From M3007 sp964550795 (lineage in GTDB: Bacteria; Bacteroidota; Bacteroidia; Chitinophagales; Saprospiraceae): DNA of 64,000 nt. Below the pieces are notes generated by a model, which was given only the letters and a program-made list of their open reading frames with translations, was not told the DNA's origin and ran no database searches. This document shows, piece after piece, positions 17,412 to 26,555 of this stretch. The position numbers were made by a program, and so were the translations under genes. Location of the stretch: the NCBI GenBank assembly GCA_964550795.1, contig CAZKBH010000004.1, positions 1 to 64,000 of the forward strand. Reading direction: 5' to 3'. Every line of letters begins with the position of its first letter. Position 1 is the first letter of the stretch.

Positions 17412-17494
17412 GTCAAATGCCGCTGAAGGTAATTGCAAAGTGTGGAGCACCACAACCAATATTTCTGGAGTGCTACACTTCTCTAAAAAGACCG

Positions 17495-17502
17495 CAAAAG
17501 TA
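17495..17502 (-). promoter_or_regulatory. Candidate -7 box (TACTTTTG) of dcd
   Basis: A TANNTTTG match on the - strand about 84 bases upstream of dcd. No matching -33 TTTG at the standard distance. Confidence 0.4.
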
Positions 17503-17562
17503 TCTCAAGCCATCTAACTTTTTTGCCTGTTTGAATGTTTATCGTTCCTCGAATTTTAAAAC

Positions 17563-17922
17563 ATGAAAAAGACGCTTGTCCTGGGAGCCTCCCCTAATCC
17601 CGAACGGTACGCCTATCTCGCCACCCAAAGACTCACCCAATTCGGCCACGAAGCCGTCCCGGTTGGCATCCGAAAAGGGGCAATTAATGGTATTGAAATA
17701 TTATCGGGAAAACCGGAAGTGGAAGACGTGGACACCGTGACGCTCTACATCGGTCCGGCGCGGCAGCCTGAATATTACGACTATATTTTTTCGCTGCAAC
17801 CTAAGCGTATCATTTTCAACCCTGGCACTGAAAATCCGGAATTCATGCGACTAGCCCAAGCGCGCGGCATTGAAACCGTGGAGGGCTGCACCTTGGTTAT
17901 GCTTTCGATTGGTGTGTATTGA
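17563..17922 (+). CDS. CoA-binding domain protein (YccU-like)
   Basis: 119 residues, a single CoA_binding_2 Rossmann domain: MKKTLVLGASPNPERYAYLA carries the nucleotide-binding turn, VDTVTLYIGPARQPEYYDYI and IIFNPGTENPEF are typical of the family, and the end EGCTLVMLSIG contains the conserved cysteine. The cellular role of these small proteins is not well defined. It stands alone after the divergent dcd gene. Confidence 0.85.
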   Translation: MKKTLVLGASPNPERYAYLATQRLTQFGHEAVPVGIRKGAINGIEILSGKPEVEDVDTVTLYIGPARQPEYYDYIFSLQPKRIIFNPGTENPEFMRLAQARGIETVEGCTLVMLSIGVY

Positions 17923-18065
17923 ATGGAACCTGAATTTTTGTCCCGTTCAAAAAAACTATATGTGACCTCTCCTCGTAAATACGTTCTAGTTCAAAAAAAA
18001 TAGATTCTCTCGCGTTAGGCGGGGGAATAGTACGGTAGGAAGATTGTTTTCATTTGGTTTTTGGG

Positions 18066-18095
18066 CCGCTCGACGAAACGTTGAGCGGTTTTTTT
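18066..18095 (+). terminator. Intrinsic terminator
   Basis: CCGCTCGACG (18066-18075), loop AAA, CGTTGAGCGG (18079-18088) with one G-U pair, followed by seven T. It lies 144 bases after the CoA-binding gene, so it ends either that transcript or a small RNA encoded in 17990-18095. The rest of the 308-base gap (17923-18230) shows no gene; a GC-rich stretch near 18010-18045 is unexplained. Confidence 0.85.
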
Positions 18096-18230
18096 ATGTG
18101 CGTATGTCTCGGAAGCTGGTGCAAAATGCCTACAAAATCCTTTAGTCAACTCTTTGGTGCTCAGGCTGTAGTGTAAATTTAATTTTGCGCATAAGCTTAT
18201 TCATAGGTATTTTGTGCCGTATAAATTAGT

Positions 18231-19124
18231 ATGATGCAAGATATTGACTTGAATAAAGTTTTAAAAGACGTCCTTGAGTCCATAAAACCAATTGCGGTTC
18301 AACGAGAAATTGACCTGACAGGGACCGATGCCGGGCAGGCGATTGTTGTCAGCCTACCATTGGATGAAGTTCTGGGGCCGGTATTGTGGTTTTTGTTGCG
18401 GTTGATCTACATCGCTCCAAAAGGAAATAATATATCAGTAAGTATAATGCAACGGGAAGATCAGGAAACGAAGCAAGTTTTTTTAAGGGTCAACATAAAA
18501 ACGAAGGGGCTGCTTTTTAACCCAAATCTCGTTTTCCGACCCGATGGCAACCGGTTTAAAATTGAATATCTGGAGGGTAATGAGGCAGTTGTTTACATCG
18601 AATGGTTGATGGATTCAGCCGCCCCTATTTTAAAGCCAGTGGAAGCGCTCAGCGCTACATCGGGGATTGAAATTGCACGGGAAATTAATCGGAACTTAAT
18701 GGATCCCAAAAGTTCTGAAAAAACCAATCTCCAACGTTTTGAGGACTTGGGCCGAAGTCCCTTTATTCAAGCGAAATTGAAAGCCACCAGAACCAGAAAA
18801 GAATCTGAGTTTTTGGAAAACGTGATCCAGGCCATTCACAAAAATCTCCACAATAACAGTTTTGATTCAGCAGCACTCGAGCGACAGATGTTGCTTAGTA
18901 AAGCCCAGCTTTTCAGGAAATTGAAGGCATTGACCGGCTTTTCAACGGCCAACTTTATTCGGCACATTCGCCTGCAAAAAGCTGCTGAACTATTGGAATC
19001 CACCGACCTGAGCATTGGGGATATTGCTAGTACAGTAGGCTTCAATGAGTTGAGTTACTTCTCCAGCAGCTTTTTAGAAGCCTTTAAAACTTCCCCCAGC
19101 AACTGGCGTAAAGCCCATAAATGA
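18231..19124 (+). CDS. AraC-family regulator with a degenerate histidine-kinase ATPase domain
   Basis: 297 residues. The C-terminal ~100 residues form an AraC-type double helix-turn-helix (MLLSKAQLFRKLKALTGFS and the second motif SIGDIASTVGFNELSYFSSS). The N-terminal ~135 residues align in plan with a histidine-kinase HATPase domain: DLNKVLKDVLESIKPIA, then LPLDEVLGPVLWFLLRLIY at the N-box position and a KGNNISVSIM strand. The metal-binding Asn of the N box and the G boxes are missing, as are the phospho-acceptor His, any sensor domain and any receiver domain. It looks like the surviving tail of a hybrid two-component protein. Neighbours downstream are probably its targets. Confidence 0.75.
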   Translation: MMQDIDLNKVLKDVLESIKPIAVQREIDLTGTDAGQAIVVSLPLDEVLGPVLWFLLRLIYIAPKGNNISVSIMQREDQETKQVFLRVNIKTKGLLFNPNLVFRPDGNRFKIEYLEGNEAVVYIEWLMDSAAPILKPVEALSATSGIEIAREINRNLMDPKSSEKTNLQRFEDLGRSPFIQAKLKATRTRKESEFLENVIQAIHKNLHNNSFDSAALERQMLLSKAQLFRKLKALTGFSTANFIRHIRLQKAAELLESTDLSIGDIASTVGFNELSYFSSSFLEAFKTSPSNWRKAHK

Positions 19125-19220
19125 AACAATGGTATAACTAATACCCGCGAAAATTGCAGAATGAAACGATGGTTTAAAAAAACGACCATAATCTACTATC
19201 CAAGGAATTATTGGTTGCTA

Positions 19221-19228
19221 TACTTTTG
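19221..19228 (+). promoter_or_regulatory. Candidate -7 box (TACTTTTG) before the SnoaL-like gene
   Basis: A TANNTTTG match 75 bases upstream of ATG 19303, suggesting the SnoaL-like and reductase genes have their own promoter separate from the regulator gene. Confidence 0.4.
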
Positions 19229-19302
19229 TCCTGAAATCATAGCAATGTTTTTTAAAATTCGGACTATTCAATTTATATAAACAGTTTAAGTGCGATTTGC
19301 AC

Positions 19303-19695
19303 ATGGAAAATTTTGAAAAATTGGAACGAAACAAAAAATTCATCCTTCGCTATAGTATGGCGATGAATGACAATGGCCTGTCCGAAGAGAAGATGATGGA
19401 ATTTACAGATAATGAGAGCTATGTGCAGATGGTAATCACTTACAGGAAGGCTTTTCCGGATTATACCATCTATTATGAAGATATGACCGCAGAGCATGAT
19501 TTTGTCATTGTTCACGGTATCTTCAGGGGAACACATAAAGGAGAGATTTTCGGAATCCCGGCTACTTTTCGCAAGGTAGAATTTCCGATGATGGTCAAAT
19601 ATCAGGTTTTGGACAATAAGATCATCAATGCCTGGCCCATGTCTGACCAAATGATACTATTTGAGCAATTGGGGGTCATTAACCGCCCAGTATAA
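19303..19695 (+). CDS. SnoaL-like (NTF2-fold) protein
   Basis: 130 residues from ATG 19303. It has the SnoaL/NTF2-like plan: N-terminal helices, YRKAFPDYTIYYEDMTAEHD, then FVIVHGIFRGTHKGEIFGIP, the central β-hairpin with the G-T-H-x-G turn typical of SnoaL-like polyketide-cyclase relatives. Substrate unknown. It is 54 bases upstream of an NAD(P)-binding reductase and downstream of an AraC-type regulator; the three may form an inducible detoxification unit, which is inference. Confidence 0.75.
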   Translation: MENFEKLERNKKFILRYSMAMNDNGLSEEKMMEFTDNESYVQMVITYRKAFPDYTIYYEDMTAEHDFVIVHGIFRGTHKGEIFGIPATFRKVEFPMMVKYQVLDNKIINAWPMSDQMILFEQLGVINRPV

Positions 19696-19749
19696 CTCAG
19701 AAATCAAACCATTGAAATTTTACACTGCCCTTTAAACACCAAACCGTCC

Positions 19750-20637
19750 ATGAAAAAAATTTTAGTCGTCGGGGGTACCGGTACACTGGGAAAGGTCCTG
19801 GTAAGCCAACTCTTGAAGAAAGGTTATACAATTCGGGTGTTGACCCGTAAGCCCCAAAAAGCCGCATTTTTAACGAAGGATGGAGTAGTGCTTGTACAAG
19901 GCGACCTGCTCGACAAAGATTCCCTGCTCAAAGCCTGCCACGGTATGGATGTGGTTATTTCTGCGGCGCATTCCATGCTGGGCAGAGGCAGGTATAAGTC
20001 TGAGTACATCGACAATGCCGGGCAAAAGACCCTGATAGATGCCGCTAAGGAGAAAGGGGTGCCTTATTTTATTTCCATGTCGGTCGTCGGCGCTTCCTCT
20101 GACCATGAAGTCGATTTTTGGCGCAACAAATGGCAGGCAGAGCAGTATCTGGAACAATCCGGCCTGTCTTATAACATTATACGCGCCTCCGCTTTCATGG
20201 AGATGCATATCCAGGAAATGCTTGGAAAAAGTATCCTGGAAAAAGGAAAGGTCACGATTTTTGGCAAGGGTGAAAACCCCACCAATTTTGTATCGGTCAA
20301 AGATGTTGCCCAGCTGATTCTGCATTGCCTGGAGCATCCGGAACATCACAACCAAACTTTCGAAATAGGGGGCCTGGACAATTTGTCACGCTTGGAAATT
20401 GTGGCATTATATGCTAAAAACCTGGGCAAACCCATCAAGATTACCCATGTACCTAACAGGGCATTGCGGCTTATGTCCAAAGTGATCAAGCCCTTGCATC
20501 CGGGTATAAGCCGGGTCATGTTTATCGCGGATCTTTTTGACCGAACGGATCAGAATTTCGAGGTGTCGCCATTGTTGAGGGTGGTTCCAATGGAGATTTG
20601 TGGGGTTTCGGAGGTGATTGAACGCACACGCAACTAA
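19750..20637 (+). CDS. NAD(P)-binding NmrA/atypical-SDR family protein
   Basis: 295 residues with the N-terminal dinucleotide-binding motif of atypical short-chain dehydrogenases (KILVVGGTGTLGKVLVSQLL), a second strand with basic residues (RVLTRKPQKA) that suits NADP(H), and GMDVVISAAHSM. It lacks the classic YxxxK pair (it has DFWRNKWQAEQYLEQSG, as in NmrA/YtfG-like proteins). Role unknown, perhaps quinone or small-molecule reduction. Same strand as the SnoaL-like gene, with a 54-base gap. Confidence 0.82.
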   Translation: MKKILVVGGTGTLGKVLVSQLLKKGYTIRVLTRKPQKAAFLTKDGVVLVQGDLLDKDSLLKACHGMDVVISAAHSMLGRGRYKSEYIDNAGQKTLIDAAKEKGVPYFISMSVVGASSDHEVDFWRNKWQAEQYLEQSGLSYNIIRASAFMEMHIQEMLGKSILEKGKVTIFGKGENPTNFVSVKDVAQLILHCLEHPEHHNQTFEIGGLDNLSRLEIVALYAKNLGKPIKITHVPNRALRLMSKVIKPLHPGISRVMFIADLFDRTDQNFEVSPLLRVVPMEICGVSEVIERTRN

Positions 20638-20794
20638 TCCAATTTTGTTTATTTTTATATACGCGATTACTGGGTAGCACTGCTCTCCCGGGGTCACACT
20701 GATGCCTCTAAAACACGTACTCAGTAAGAATAGGTCCAAGACCGATTTAACAACATTTCTACTATCACTTTTCACAAGCTCAATTCAAATTAAA

Positions 20795-21310
20795 ATGAAA
20801 CAAGTCCAAATCTCCACCCTTGCCCTTTTTTTGCTGGTCTTCGCCAGCTGCCAAAAAGAAAGCTCTGAAAGTTTGCCTAATGCAACCGATGTGGCAACCA
20901 CATCGAGAAGCCATGAAGTGCCTTTCAAAGCGTTTTATGAGACCACCGTACAAACCATCGGCTTCGATGATGGCGTACTAACCTTGAACATTGATGGAAA
21001 CGGCAAGGCTTCCCACCTCGGCAAAAGCACCATGCACTCCATTTCTACTGTCAACACCAATGTATTCCCATGGATACAAACCGGCCCCCAAGAATTAACG
21101 GCGGCAAACGGCGACAAGCTGTTCGGTTCCTATGCTGGTATTGCCATCCCCAACCAAGATGGCAGCGTTATTTTTGAAGGAACTTGGGAGATAACACATG
21201 GCACCGGACGTTTTGAAGGGGTTACTGGGAGTGGCAGTTATAAAGGTTCCTCTGTCCCTGCAGATGGTGTTGGGGAGATCAGTTATGAAGGAACGTTGAA
21301 AGGGCTGTAG
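20795..21310 (+). CDS. Small secreted lipoprotein, function unknown
   Basis: 171 residues from ATG 20795, which gives a clear lipoprotein signal (ISTLALFLLVFASC, Cys at about residue 19). The mature part is β-rich and glycine-rich, with TLNIDGNGKASHLGKSTMHS, an IFEGTWEITHGTGRFEGVTG segment and a GVGEISYEGTL end, a pattern shared by many uncharacterised allene-oxide-cyclase-like or DUF3224-like barrel proteins. It is followed by a hairpin terminator and the large LRR protein. Confidence 0.65.
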   Translation: MKQVQISTLALFLLVFASCQKESSESLPNATDVATTSRSHEVPFKAFYETTVQTIGFDDGVLTLNIDGNGKASHLGKSTMHSISTVNTNVFPWIQTGPQELTAANGDKLFGSYAGIAIPNQDGSVIFEGTWEITHGTGRFEGVTGSGSYKGSSVPADGVGEISYEGTLKGL

Positions 21311-21335
21311 GCTCATTCTTCCAAGCCAACACAAA

Positions 21336-21394
21336 TGGATAGGGAATACTGGTTGTGCGCTGAGGGGCGTGGTTAAATTCCCTATCCAAATTTT
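21336..21394 (+). terminator. Hairpin after the lipoprotein gene
   Basis: TGGATAGGGAAT (21336-21347) pairs perfectly with ATTCCCTATCCA (21377-21388), 29-base loop, followed by AATTTT. A probable terminator, though the loop is long. Confidence 0.55.
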
Positions 21395-21474
21395 AGCATG
21401 TTTTACAGTGGAGTATTCATGCCCCTGAAATCTATTGCGCTTAAATCTTTCACATTTTCCATTAAAATCAAAAA

Positions 21475-24400
21475 ATGAAAAAATTGACTTCAATCCAACT
21501 GACATTGATGCTTGTTTTAAGTATAGCATCACTCCATGCAAGCACCATTACCTCCATCGCTCCCGGCCCCTGGAGCGCCCCCGCCACCTGGGACGCAGGT
21601 GTGCCTTCGGCTTCCGATGATGTTGTTATTCAACATGTTGTAACCCTCGATGTTGCTCCAACTGTAACAAATTTCACGCTATCAACCGGTTCTATTACGG
21701 GCATCTATGACTTGATAATCATCGGCAACCTGACTTTGACCGGCGGGCAGTTAGGAAACACGGGGGATGTCACGGTTGGCGGCACAATGACATGGTCTGG
21801 CGGCTACATAGGCAAAACGGATGGTACCGCTACAGGTACATTGATCCTCTCAGGTACTGCCAGCATCACTTCAACAGCAATTAAATACCTGTATAAAAAA
21901 ACGCTGTTGCTGAATGGCGGCGGCGACTGGACCGAAGGAAACATTAAACTGGGCTATGGTTCAACACTCCATTTACCCGCTGCGCAATCCCTGGTCGATA
22001 ACGTTTCAGACTTTCATGAAATAAACACCGGGCCAGGAAGCGGAACGTTTCTTATCGAAGGTACCTTTACTAAACAGGGCAGCGGCATCTATCTGGATGT
22101 TTTCGTGCCGGTCATCAACAATGGTGTAGTTCATGTTACCAATGGAGGATTGTGGTTTATAGCGGGTAACAACCAATCTGTATCAGGAACATACCTAATT
22201 GACGCTGTTGAAGGATTCGGCTTCTTGCTGGGAACATTCACACTCTCAGGAGCGGTAATAAGCGGATCAGGTTCTATTGCCATTCTGAATGCTACTGTAT
22301 CGCTAGCCAACGACATGACAATCAATGGTTTAAAACTTTACAGTGGCACCCTAGACGGTACTGCCGACCTGACGATAAACGGCAATCTAAACATTAATGG
22401 TGGAACTTTTGGTAACACAGGCAACGCTACTGTCGGTGGCGTCCTGAACTGGCAAGGTGGAGACATCGGCAAAGGCGACGGAAGTTCACCTGGTGAGGTA
22501 ACCATTGAAGGGCTTGCGACCTTACCCAACAACAGTTACAATAAATACCTGCACAAAACCCTCACGTTCAACGGCGGCGGTGATTTAACGGGAGGTTCGA
22601 TCTATATAAACCCGGTCGGCGTGTTGAATGTGTCTGCTTCACAAACTTTGAATATATTTTCTGCCAATGCCTTTCTCTATGGTGATGGTACAGTGAATGT
22701 TGCGGGCACACTTCACAAACAGAGTGCCGGGCAGTTAGCTGTATATGCACGCTTAAATAATAGCGGACTGGTGAATGTCACCAATGGAACGCTGTTTCTT
22801 ATTCAAGATGGAATCCACTCGGGGAACTTCAATACAACCGTTACTGGCGGCATTGTATTTTGGGAAGGTATGCATACGCTGTCAGGTTCAGGAATAACAG
22901 GGACCGGTTCGACACGGCTTCATGCCGCTACCCTTACCCTGGAAAATGATTATTCCATAAATGCCCTGGTCTTAAGTGGAGGCATCCTGAACGGTACAGG
23001 AGATCTGACCATTGCAGGCAATTTGTGGGTAGACGGAAATGGTCAAATTGGAAATGATGGTTACGGCAGCTCAGTAGGGGGCAACCTAATCATCAATAAC
23101 AACCCGGCCATCATAGATTTATCGGGCCTTAGAACCCTCGAATCGGTCGGGGGATTTGTGAATATAAGCAACAATGCTAATCTCGCAAATATTTCTGGAT
23201 TAAATGCACTTATTACGGTAGGTGGATATGTCCAGTTAATAAACAACTTTCCACTCGCTAATCTTTCAGGATTCCAATCCATTACAACCATCGCTGGAAA
23301 TCTGGAGATTAGGCAGCAGAATTTTCTCTCGGATATTGCAGGATTTAATTCGCTCACTTCTGTGGGTGGAGCGCTTTTAATTGGCAACAATTCATCCTTA
23401 GTCAACATATCAGGCTTTTCCGCCTTAGAAGCTATTTCGGGAAACTTTGAGGTTTTTCAATGTATTAATCTGCAGGACCTTTCAGGGATGAATTCCCTGC
23501 ATAATATCGGCGGGCGGCTTAGGTTCAGCAACAATCAAAATACGCTGAATTTATCCGCGTTAAATTCTGTTACCAATATTGGCGGTAAACTTGAGGTTTA
23601 TCAGAATAACAGTCTGAAAAGCATCCATGGCTTACAATCACTTAATGTGGTTGGAGACGATGTTGAGATCTGGGGTAATCCCAAATTGACCGATTTAACC
23701 GGGTTGAATACTATAACCACCGCTTCAGGTGATTTTGAAATTTATCAGAACAATACGCTAGCAAGTTTGCCCGCTTTTCCTGAACTCAGTCATGTGGGAG
23801 AAAGCATCTTTATCCATGGCAACAATGCCCTGGCGAGCATCTCGGGCTTTGAGGGCCTCGAGACTATTTCGGGGGGAATCTACGTGGCAAGTAATCCTAT
23901 ACTGGTAAATGTAACTGGCTTTAGCGCTCTTACTTCTATTGGATCGGCCCTTGCTTTTTCAGATAATTTCCAATTGCAGAGTATTAGCGGGTTTGGTATG
24001 TTGAGTACTATAGGAGGCTTGGATTTTCTGAGAAACTACGTCTTGACCAACATGCCGGATTTTGAGGCAGTTCTGTCCATAGGAGGAATGATGAGATTTG
24101 AGCTCAATAACTCCCTAGTGAATTTTCCGAATCTGAGTTCACTCCATTCAATCGAGGGAGCCTTTTTCATCAGAGACAACCCGGTTTTAACCAATCTGGG
24201 GGCCATGAATGCGCTTGAAACCGTTGGCAGTTATATGTATATATATAGAAATGCTGCGCTTATAAATTTTTCAGGGCTTAGTTCACTCAATTCCATAGGT
24301 GGATATTTTCAGGTTGAATTCAATAATTCCCTGACGAGTTTCGAAGGACTTAACGGCCTCGTTTCTATTGGCAGAGCCTGTCACATCCAATACAATAATG

Positions 24401-25761
24401 CCCTGACAACTCTTTCCGGGTTGAATTCACTGGCATCTATTGGAAGAGAATTCACTATAAACTACAATACAGCATTGGCTACTCTGACAGGGTTAAATTC
24501 ACTTCAATCTATTGGAGGGAGTCTAACGATATGGAATAATTGGGTATTGACGGATATAACTGGTCTTTGTGGTCTTACCACTGTTCCGGGAAGAATTGAC
24601 CTGTCCAATAACTATGTCCTTCCAAGTTTATCAGGTTTGGACAATATTGATCCTAATGGGCTAATTGGTTTCTTTGTAACTCAGTCACCCTTATTATCGG
24701 TATGTGACGTGCAAGGGCTCTGTGATTACCTTGCCCTGCCGACAAGGAGCGTTGTGTTATTCGGGAATTCAGCCGGCTGCAACTCTATTGCCGAAGTGGA
24801 GGCTGCCTGCACCGATGGCCCCACTTTACCCTGTAGCAACCAATCTCCTCCTGACTGCACGCTAGCCGCCATCGCCGATCAGAGTGCAGATGCTAACTGT
24901 CAAGCAATTATAACGGTTGAAGACGTCACAGGTGTTACAGACCAGGATGGAGACCCTTTGGAACTAACCGTAAATCCAACCACACTTGAGTTGGGGCCCA
25001 ATTCGGTTACAGTCACTGCAGACGATGGCAATGGTGGATCGTGTACACAGGTCATAACGGTCTACGTGACGGACAACGACGCGGACAACGACGGCCTTGT
25101 GGACTGTCAGGATTCCTGCCCTAACGACCCCACAAACGATGCAGATAATGATGGCATTTGCGGTCAATCCGACAACTGTCCAGTCACGGCCAATCCTGAC
25201 CAAACAGACAGTGACTGCGATGGTGTCGGCGATGCTTGCGACGTATGTCCGGGTGGCAATGACGCAGTGGATAACAACAACGATGGCATCCCGGACTGTA
25301 GTCAGCTGTTGGATTATCAGAGTTATAGCGTTGCCTGGTATTGCGGTGACGGTAAAATCAGCGTTTGTAAAAATGCAAATAACAATCCCCATACGATTTG
25401 CATCAACAGTAATGCACTGTCGGCACATTACAACAATGGGGATTATATTGGACCCTGTATTGAATGCGAGGAGCGCCCGGGTGATCGGGGCGAATTCAAG
25501 ACTTTCACCTCCGCCGAAATGGAAATATTCCCCAATCCGGCCAGTGATCAGTTAACAATCCACTTGACTGGCACAAACTCAGCAGTGTTGATCAGCATGA
25601 GCGACGCATTAGGCAACGTGGTCTGGTCGCAAGAATTGGGTATCGCTCAAAATACGATCAACCTGGACGTATCTGGACGGCATTTTCCTGCGGGAATTTA
25701 TTTTGTCACAGCAGCGTTGGAAAGGGGGAAGGTTAGTAAACCCATAATCATCATTAAGTAG
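21475..25761 (+). CDS. Very large T9SS-secreted leucine-rich-repeat protein
   Basis: 1428 residues with a signal peptide (MKKLTSIQLTLMLVLSIASL, then HAS). Residues about 40-530 are β-helix-like, with a block of about 200 residues repeated (GNTGDVTVGGTMTWSGGYIG and GNTGNATVGGVLNWQGGDIG). About 540-1080 hold some 21 consecutive 24-residue leucine-rich repeats of the form NxSGLNSLTSIGGxLxIxxN. Then come a HYR-like domain, thrombospondin type 3 calcium-binding repeats (DADNDGICGQSDNCP, DSDCDGVGDACDVCP), and a C-terminal type A T9SS sorting domain (EIFPNPASDQLTIHLTG ending KPIIIIK). It is predicted to be surface-attached or released and to bind proteins or glycans. Followed by a perfect 12-bp hairpin. 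Confidence 0.88.
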   Translation: MKKLTSIQLTLMLVLSIASLHASTITSIAPGPWSAPATWDAGVPSASDDVVIQHVVTLDVAPTVTNFTLSTGSITGIYDLIIIGNLTLTGGQLGNTGDVTVGGTMTWSGGYIGKTDGTATGTLILSGTASITSTAIKYLYKKTLLLNGGGDWTEGNIKLGYGSTLHLPAAQSLVDNVSDFHEINTGPGSGTFLIEGTFTKQGSGIYLDVFVPVINNGVVHVTNGGLWFIAGNNQSVSGTYLIDAVEGFGFLLGTFTLSGAVISGSGSIAILNATVSLANDMTINGLKLYSGTLDGTADLTINGNLNINGGTFGNTGNATVGGVLNWQGGDIGKGDGSSPGEVTIEGLATLPNNSYNKYLHKTLTFNGGGDLTGGSIYINPVGVLNVSASQTLNIFSANAFLYGDGTVNVAGTLHKQSAGQLAVYARLNNSGLVNVTNGTLFLIQDGIHSGNFNTTVTGGIVFWEGMHTLSGSGITGTGSTRLHAATLTLENDYSINALVLSGGILNGTGDLTIAGNLWVDGNGQIGNDGYGSSVGGNLIINNNPAIIDLSGLRTLESVGGFVNISNNANLANISGLNALITVGGYVQLINNFPLANLSGFQSITTIAGNLEIRQQNFLSDIAGFNSLTSVGGALLIGNNSSLVNISGFSALEAISGNFEVFQCINLQDLSGMNSLHNIGGRLRFSNNQNTLNLSALNSVTNIGGKLEVYQNNSLKSIHGLQSLNVVGDDVEIWGNPKLTDLTGLNTITTASGDFEIYQNNTLASLPAFPELSHVGESIFIHGNNALASISGFEGLETISGGIYVASNPILVNVTGFSALTSIGSALAFSDNFQLQSISGFGMLSTIGGLDFLRNYVLTNMPDFEAVLSIGGMMRFELNNSLVNFPNLSSLHSIEGAFFIRDNPVLTNLGAMNALETVGSYMYIYRNAALINFSGLSSLNSIGGYFQVEFNNSLTSFEGLNGLVSIGRACHIQYNNALTTLSGLNSLASIGREFTINYNTALATLTGLNSLQSIGGSLTIWNNWVLTDITGLCGLTTVPGRIDLSNNYVLPSLSGLDNIDPNGLIGFFVTQSPLLSVCDVQGLCDYLALPTRSVVLFGNSAGCNSIAEVEAACTDGPTLPCSNQSPPDCTLAAIADQSADANCQAIITVEDVTGVTDQDGDPLELTVNPTTLELGPNSVTVTADDGNGGSCTQVITVYVTDNDADNDGLVDCQDSCPNDPTNDADNDGICGQSDNCPVTANPDQTDSDCDGVGDACDVCPGGNDAVDNNNDGIPDCSQLLDYQSYSVAWYCGDGKISVCKNANNNPHTICINSNALSAHYNNGDYIGPCIECEERPGDRGEFKTFTSAEMEIFPNPASDQLTIHLTGTNSAVLISMSDALGNVVWSQELGIAQNTINLDVSGRHFPAGIYFVTAALERGKVSKPIIIIK

Positions 25762-25769
25762 AGTAGAGC

Positions 25770-25807
25770 GCCTATCCGAAATCGTCGAAGGTTTCGGATA
25801 GGCCTTT
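25770..25807 (+). terminator. Hairpin terminator after the LRR protein
   Basis: GCCTATCCGAAA (25770-25781) and TTTCGGATAGGC (25792-25803) form a perfect 12-bp stem with a 10-base loop, followed by CTTTAG. It separates the LRR gene from the conflict-type cluster. Confidence 0.65.
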
Positions 25808-25869
25808 AGTTGATGATGTTTGAAAATAAAACCACAAAATTTCTAAAATTCTAAATCTGATTTTTCAAC

Positions 25870-26544
25870 ATGAACCCAAAACTAGCTCAAATCAATGCCC
25901 ACATTGCCGGCATGGTGAATGATGATTTACGTAGCCACAGCATTCGCCACATTCTTAAAAAGCATTTTACACAAAATGGCCAAGAGCGCTCCGCTGATTG
26001 GTTAGACAATTACGCTGAGTTTATCCGCTCTTATATCCAGTTTGCACCGGGTAATCTCGCCACTATGTGGAATGCGGCCAATCAACAGGGTAAAAGTGCT
26101 GAATTTGAACCCATTGCCGAAATGCTTCTCGCTTATTATTTTAAGGCAGATGATCAAATCCCAGATCGCCTTGGACTCTGGGGCTGGCTTGACGATGCTT
26201 ATTTGTCCAACTACACCTTGGAACTGATAAACCATAAGTGTAAAGAGCAGCTCGGCTACTATTTGCTTGATTTTGATTTTAGCAGGTGTAATAATACAGT
26301 CGCCTCATTTCTAGGAAGCGACCTTCAGACATTGCAACTTGAAGCTGAACGCACCGTCAATAAAACGGAAAATTGGAATGCGGTGGAATCGTTCGCAGGA
26401 GTACTTTTGGGGGGGCTATTGTTGTATGGGCTGATGGGTGGAGGAGGAAATGGTTCCTATGAAGGCTCTCCAGGGAGTTATTCTAAAGATACCGAAAGAA
26501 GAATTGCTCAAATTACGTCGGGCACTAGTTTGTACGGTTACTAA
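25870..26544 (+). CDS. DUF1232 (YkvA)-like membrane protein, first gene of the CHAT cluster
   Basis: 224 residues. Residues 84-116 (AEMLLAYYFKADDQIPDRLG, then LWGWLDDAYL) reproduce the DUF1232 core, in which Ile-Pro-Asp (97-99) is followed by a Gly and by Leu-Asp-Asp-Ala (107-110). A hydrophobic segment, VESFAGVLLGGLLLYGLMGG (about 172-191), is a likely membrane helix, followed by a Gly/Ser-rich linker and a short charged tail. Function unknown. The CHAT protease gene starts 11 bases after its stop, so they are almost certainly co-transcribed and may interact. Confidence 0.65.
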   Translation: MNPKLAQINAHIAGMVNDDLRSHSIRHILKKHFTQNGQERSADWLDNYAEFIRSYIQFAPGNLATMWNAANQQGKSAEFEPIAEMLLAYYFKADDQIPDRLGLWGWLDDAYLSNYTLELINHKCKEQLGYYLLDFDFSRCNNTVASFLGSDLQTLQLEAERTVNKTENWNAVESFAGVLLGGLLLYGLMGGGGNGSYEGSPGSYSKDTERRIAQITSGTSLYGY

Positions 26545-26555
26545 AATTTGTAGTT

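Noticed and set aside
18010..18095. tRNA or tRNA fragment
   Set aside because: The stretch GGGGGAATAGTACGGTAGGA looks superficially like a tRNA 5' half, but no anticodon or T-arm can be formed and the 3' hairpin is a terminator.
24964..25428. Antisense frame (154 codons) opposite the calcium-repeat part of the LRR protein
   Set aside because: It arises from the repetitive Asp/Asn codons on the true strand; no domain or start context.
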